Made by a program: the position numbers and the translations under genes. A stretch of DNA of 64,000 bases. It comes from Pseudobdellovibrionaceae bacterium. GTDB taxonomy: Bacteria > Bdellovibrionota > Bdellovibrionia > Bdellovibrionales > Bdellovibrionaceae. How positions within the stretch are numbered: position 1 is the first letter of the stretch; each line of letters opens with the position of its first letter. Below the pieces are notes generated by a model that searched no databases, had not been told where the DNA came from, and saw only the letters and a program-made list of their open reading frames with translations. The stretch lies in NCBI GenBank assembly GCA_016719575.1, contig JADJYV010000013.1:620001-684000 (forward strand). The letters run 5' to 3'. Below are positions 60,985 through 64,000 of the stretch, one piece after another.

Positions 60985-62450
60985 AATGGGCCTCCTCTCT
61001 CATTCTCGGCATCAACTTAATTGCAGCTTCCTGCTGGTCCTACCCAGCAGACCTCTCTTGCCAGCCAAATATAACTCTATCTCAAAAAGACGTTTCGGAG
61101 CTGGTCCTTAAACAAGGCAGAAAAACTCAAGAGGCCAATCTTCAGAGCCAAGCCCTTCGATTGGAGCTTGTAAAAATACAGTCTGCTTACCAGTGGAATT
61201 TAACGATGACCAGTGGTTACCTCTTTGATAAGTCGGCAAACTTCTCAACAAGTAGCTACGACAAACAAGAAACTCTGGTTTCAAACTTATTGCTTTCGAA
61301 AAACTTTACAACCGGAACCCTGGCCGGTGTCGAATACAAGAGAACTTCGTTTAAAGGGGAACTCAATAGCACCGGATCAACCCTCGGTTCTCGCAGTCTC
61401 CAGACTCAAGATCTTTTGGGGCTGAACGTGGAACAAAATATCTGGGCTAATGCCTTTGGCTACGCGGATCGCAGAAATGTCGAAAGCGCAGAGCTAGCTT
61501 ACAAAGCTAAATCCGTGTTAAGAACTAACGAACTAGAAAACATCGTTTTAGAAACCATCCGCCTTTTCTGGAAAACCTACGTCTCTGAACGCAACTTTAG
61601 CGAAGCAATGGCCTCTCGCGATCGTTCAAAAAAATTAGTAGATGCCGTCAAAAAGAAAAGCGGCTTTGGATATGCAAATCCCGGCGAGCTCTCTCAGGCC
61701 CAGGCGGACTATGAAGGCCGAGTTCAGGACGTTAAGAACACGTCAACCGCCTACTTAGAAAATATCGACGCCTTGAATACAGCCTTGAATCTGCCTCAGA
61801 ACTGCGAGATCAAATTTGCTATTTCTGAAATTATTCCTTCAATCCCTCAGCTGCCCGAGAAGTCCGTTGAAGATCTTCGCCAAATTAAGTCCCAAAGGCT
61901 CAGTGTGAGCGCCGCGCAAAATGCCTACGAGTCTTCTCAGTCTACAGATGACGTCTCCGTAAAGCTCGTTGGCAAAATTTACACCTACGGCGTAGACCAA
62001 GAGGCCAGCGGCGCTTACAACAATATGGTTTCTGGATCCCACCCGCAATACTACGCTGGGGTTAAAGTCGAAGCCGCTTTCGGGGCAGATCTTGCAGTCG
62101 AAAACCGCCTGAATAAAAAATATTTGCGCGACATCGAACAAATTCGGCTCTCCCGAATGACACAAGAAACATCTGATTTATTACTGCAATCTCAACGCAA
62201 AGCACAGGCTGCGTATTCTGCCGTACTAAGTGCGACAGAGCAGAAAAAATTTCGAGAAAAAGCCCTCAAAGAACTGAATCGAAGTTTTGGCCAGGGCCGC
62301 ACAGACATCAGTATCTATATTGATGCCATGAACAAATTCTCGGTATCCGAAATTCAGTACAGTCAAGCTATTGGAAATTATCAAACGGCTCTCAATGAAT
62401 GGGCCGCGGCACGTGACGAGTTAATTCCGATGTCACCAGAGGATCAATAA
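60978..62450 (+). CDS. TolC family outer-membrane channel protein
   Basis: A 490-residue protein with a signal peptide and the two TolC repeats of alternating strand and helix: for example FYLLxxx-like VLKQGRKTQEANLQSQALRL and, in the second half, LLLQSQRKAQAAYSAVLS and ILNRSFGQGRTDIS-type turn FGQGRTDISIYID. TolC trimers form the tunnel across the periplasm and outer membrane for RND, ABC and type I systems. It is coupled to the preceding barrel gene and followed by a lipoprotein gene two bases later. Confidence 0.87.
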   Translation: MVKWASSLILGINLIAASCWSYPADLSCQPNITLSQKDVSELVLKQGRKTQEANLQSQALRLELVKIQSAYQWNLTMTSGYLFDKSANFSTSSYDKQETLVSNLLLSKNFTTGTLAGVEYKRTSFKGELNSTGSTLGSRSLQTQDLLGLNVEQNIWANAFGYADRRNVESAELAYKAKSVLRTNELENIVLETIRLFWKTYVSERNFSEAMASRDRSKKLVDAVKKKSGFGYANPGELSQAQADYEGRVQDVKNTSTAYLENIDALNTALNLPQNCEIKFAISEIIPSIPQLPEKSVEDLRQIKSQRLSVSAAQNAYESSQSTDDVSVKLVGKIYTYGVDQEASGAYNNMVSGSHPQYYAGVKVEAAFGADLAVENRLNKKYLRDIEQIRLSRMTQETSDLLLQSQRKAQAAYSAVLSATEQKKFREKALKELNRSFGQGRTDISIYIDAMNKFSVSEIQYSQAIGNYQTALNEWAAARDELIPMSPEDQ

Positions 62451-62452
62451 AT

Positions 62453-63376
62453 ATGAAAACTTTTAATTTATTAGCTCTTTTATTTATATTAGTGACCGCC
62501 GTTTCCTGCTCATTTGATGTAAATTCAAGTGTTGACGATAAACGCGAAGCAAACGACAACGCTTATTTGAATGAAAAATTCAGCCGGATCACCGGTCGAT
62601 ATCAAGGAACAGTGTCTGCCTCTGATGGCGATCAAAAGGCCGACCTCACGCTTTATGTTATTTCTGTCCCAAATGGAAAAAACAGCCGTGGAGAAGCTAT
62701 ATTTAAGCCCGAACTCCGCGCATACTATCGCCGCACAGATACCATCACCACAGACTTAATTCTGGAAGCTCGCTACTTCGACTCGCAGGTTCCGGCGATT
62801 CTTTCGATCTCTAATTTTAGCGGCCAGGCATCAACGCCACAAACTATTAGCGCTACCTTCACGGTTGAGGGTGCGACCCTCAAAGGCACTGTTAGCACTG
62901 GTGCCGGGCTCTTAGGGCCCGCTTCATTTGTACTTACGGACCGCAATGCTTCTGGACCCGCTCAAAATGATATTGACGACGAAAACGCTCGTCGCGAAGC
63001 CCTCTTCGCTCCCGTTCTTGGCTCGTATTATGGCACCGTCCTTCCTGACAATCAGAAGGAAACTCCTCCGTTTGGTGTGAGCATGCGTTTGTTTGTTGAT
63101 AAAAGAAAAGATGCGAACGACAACTACCTTTCAATCCTAAGAGGTCGCCTCCATCGTGATGACACGATTGGCGATGGTTCTGATCTTTTTATGGATATCG
63201 ATTTCTCTCCAGATAAAAACCCGCCAAAAATTACATTGTCCGTCACTGGTTGGGTCAAAGATAAACCCAGCGCCTTTCCCAACTACATCTTCGTCGGCAC
63301 CATAAAAGATGGCACGATTTCGACGATTTTTACTGGCAATGGATACAATGGCAAAGCCAAGCTCCTAAGACGTTAG
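62453..63376 (+). CDS. Lipoprotein with two internal repeats
   Basis: A 307-residue lipoprotein (lipobox TAVSC). Its two halves are repeats: each begins GxYxGTV, then a strand LYV or LFV, then RxxDTI and an acidic strand DLxxxxxF, and a PxIxLSxxx strand. The pattern is like that of the tandem lipoprotein pair at 36 kb in its first strands, but a relation is uncertain. GAGGA precedes the ATG. Last gene of the four-gene operon; a hairpin overlaps the convergent stops. Confidence 0.75.
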   Translation: MKTFNLLALLFILVTAVSCSFDVNSSVDDKREANDNAYLNEKFSRITGRYQGTVSASDGDQKADLTLYVISVPNGKNSRGEAIFKPELRAYYRRTDTITTDLILEARYFDSQVPAILSISNFSGQASTPQTISATFTVEGATLKGTVSTGAGLLGPASFVLTDRNASGPAQNDIDDENARREALFAPVLGSYYGTVLPDNQKETPPFGVSMRLFVDKRKDANDNYLSILRGRLHRDDTIGDGSDLFMDIDFSPDKNPPKITLSVTGWVKDKPSAFPNYIFVGTIKDGTISTIFTGNGYNGKAKLLRR

Positions 63377-63396
63377 AGAGTGAGCTCACTCACTCT
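63377..63396. terminator. Bidirectional hairpin between convergent genes
   Basis: AGAGTGAG (63377-63384) and CTCACTCT (63389-63396) form a perfect 8-bp stem at the convergent gene ends, inside the last codons of the ABC-F gene. No long T-run follows on either strand, so it is a weak or Rho-assisted terminator. Confidence 0.35.
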
Positions 63397-64000
63397 TAAC
63401 AATTTCTGCAGCGACTTTTTCGAGCTCAGCCCAACGAGCATACAAACGGTCAATTTCAGATCGCAATCCATTGATCGTCTGATACAGCTCTTGCACTTTT
63501 TCAGGGCTGCTAACGACTTCGGGCAAGGCAGACATTTTCTCTGAACTTGAAAGCTCCTCTTCAAGTTCCAAAATCTTTGCTTCCATTCCTTCAAGTTCGT
63601 TCTTGAGCTTAAATGACATTCGCTGAGGGCGCTTTGTTGATTTTTCTGAGTCGTTATTTTTTACAAAAGAGGGCTCTTCTTGAGAGCTCTCTCCTGCAAA
63701 CCACGCTTCCTCCCATTGAAGATAACCAACAAAACGTTCGAGTTTCTTTTTTGTTCCCTCTTTGCGAGGAAAACCTAAAATATCAGTCGCAACCTGATCC
63801 ATAAAATATCGATCGTGTGTCACCAAAATCACTGCGCCATTGAAGTTCTGAATCGCATCGCTAAGCACTTCAAGAGTTGCTGTGTCCAAATCATTTGTCG
63901 GTTCATCAAGCACCAAAACCGATGCGTCCTGAAGCATCAATTGGGCCAAACGAAGACGGCTCTGCTCTCCCCCTGACAAACGAGAAACTGGAAGATCCAT
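63386..64000 (-). CDS. ABC-F family ATPase, C-terminal part (Uup-like)
   Basis: The window holds the last 204 codons; the start is beyond the right edge. It has the ABC signature RLSGGEQSRLRLAQ, Walker B VLVLDEPTNDLD and the switch motif VTHDRYFMDQ of the second ATPase domain. The C-terminal 70 residues form a coiled coil (LEGMEAKILELEEEL), as in Uup and other ABC-F proteins that act on the ribosome. The exact subgroup is not clear. Confidence 0.88.
   Translation of the reverse strand: MDLPVSRLSGGEQSRLRLAQLMLQDASVLVLDEPTNDLDTATLEVLSDAIQNFNGAVILVTHDRYFMDQVATDILGFPRKEGTKKKLERFVGYLQWEEAWFAGESSQEEPSFVKNNDSEKSTKRPQRMSFKLKNELEGMEAKILELEEELSSSEKMSALPEVVSSPEKVQELYQTINGLRSEIDRLYARWAELEKVAAEIVKSE

Overview
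The window is a gene-dense, mid-GC, Gram-negative chromosome segment with no rRNA, tRNA, CRISPR array, insertion sequence or prophage that I can recognise. The gene content (duplicated envelope lipoproteins, an L,D-transpeptidase with an NTF2-like tail, FliL, a PilZ protein, an AgmX/PglI-type TonB-like protein, and rpsA-sppA-HIT-rhomboid in one run) suggests a member of the Bdellovibrionota, i.e. a Bdellovibrio-like predator or relative. This is inferred from recognition, not from a database search.

Layout. 1-1550: end of the E2 and all of the E3 subunit of a 2-oxoacid dehydrogenase. 1755-8961: an active/inactive M16 peptidase pair, FliL, the L,D-transpeptidase, a small protein, rhomboid, HIT and SppA. 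9054-12867: hisC-cmk-rpsA, reading leftwards and ending at a strong terminator. 12970-15695: a rightward pair of degenerate hydantoinase A/B-like genes. 15701-23299: ilvA, a zinc-ribbon protein, a cysteine-rich exported protein, lysC and the glycolytic operon gap-pgk-tpiA. 23452-28919: methyltransferase plus PPC-domain gene, then pseudouridine synthase, tatD, holB, tmk, and divergent secG with an AgmX-like protein. 28937-37159: accessory, mostly exported proteins: App1-like phosphatase, S1 protease lipoprotein, secreted alpha/beta hydrolase, Tat-exported small protein, a RIFT-barrel (YetA-like) protein, a frameshifted Kelch-like gene containing a suspicious G-homopolymer block, and a tandem lipoprotein pair.

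37156-43551: a leftward operon of Gld-type ABC genes (ATPase, permease, GldG-like, DUF4340) running into a GHMP kinase and a DUF429 protein. 43631-46101: a short NFACT/RqcH-like protein, a small unknown protein and an RsmB/NOP-type RNA methyltransferase. 46101-53713: a phosphate block of phoR, phoB, phoU, an outer-membrane porin, ppx, sixA and ppk1, with a candidate Pho box upstream of phoU. 53782-58722: thiL, a PilZ protein and an RND transporter. 58869-63376: a compact four-gene envelope operon (Pro-rich lipoprotein, beta-barrel, TolC-like protein, lipoprotein) diverging from the RND gene. The window ends inside an ABC-F ATPase gene.

The most unusual items are the degenerate hydantoinase pair, the RIFT-barrel and Kelch-like neighbours that share a short non-hydrophobic N-terminal motif, the RND pump without an adaptor facing a TolC-containing envelope operon, the NFACT protein with an altered DR motif, and the phosphate/polyphosphate block with its candidate Pho box. 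Several starts were moved from the longest reading frame to a downstream codon with a better ribosome binding site; each case is stated.
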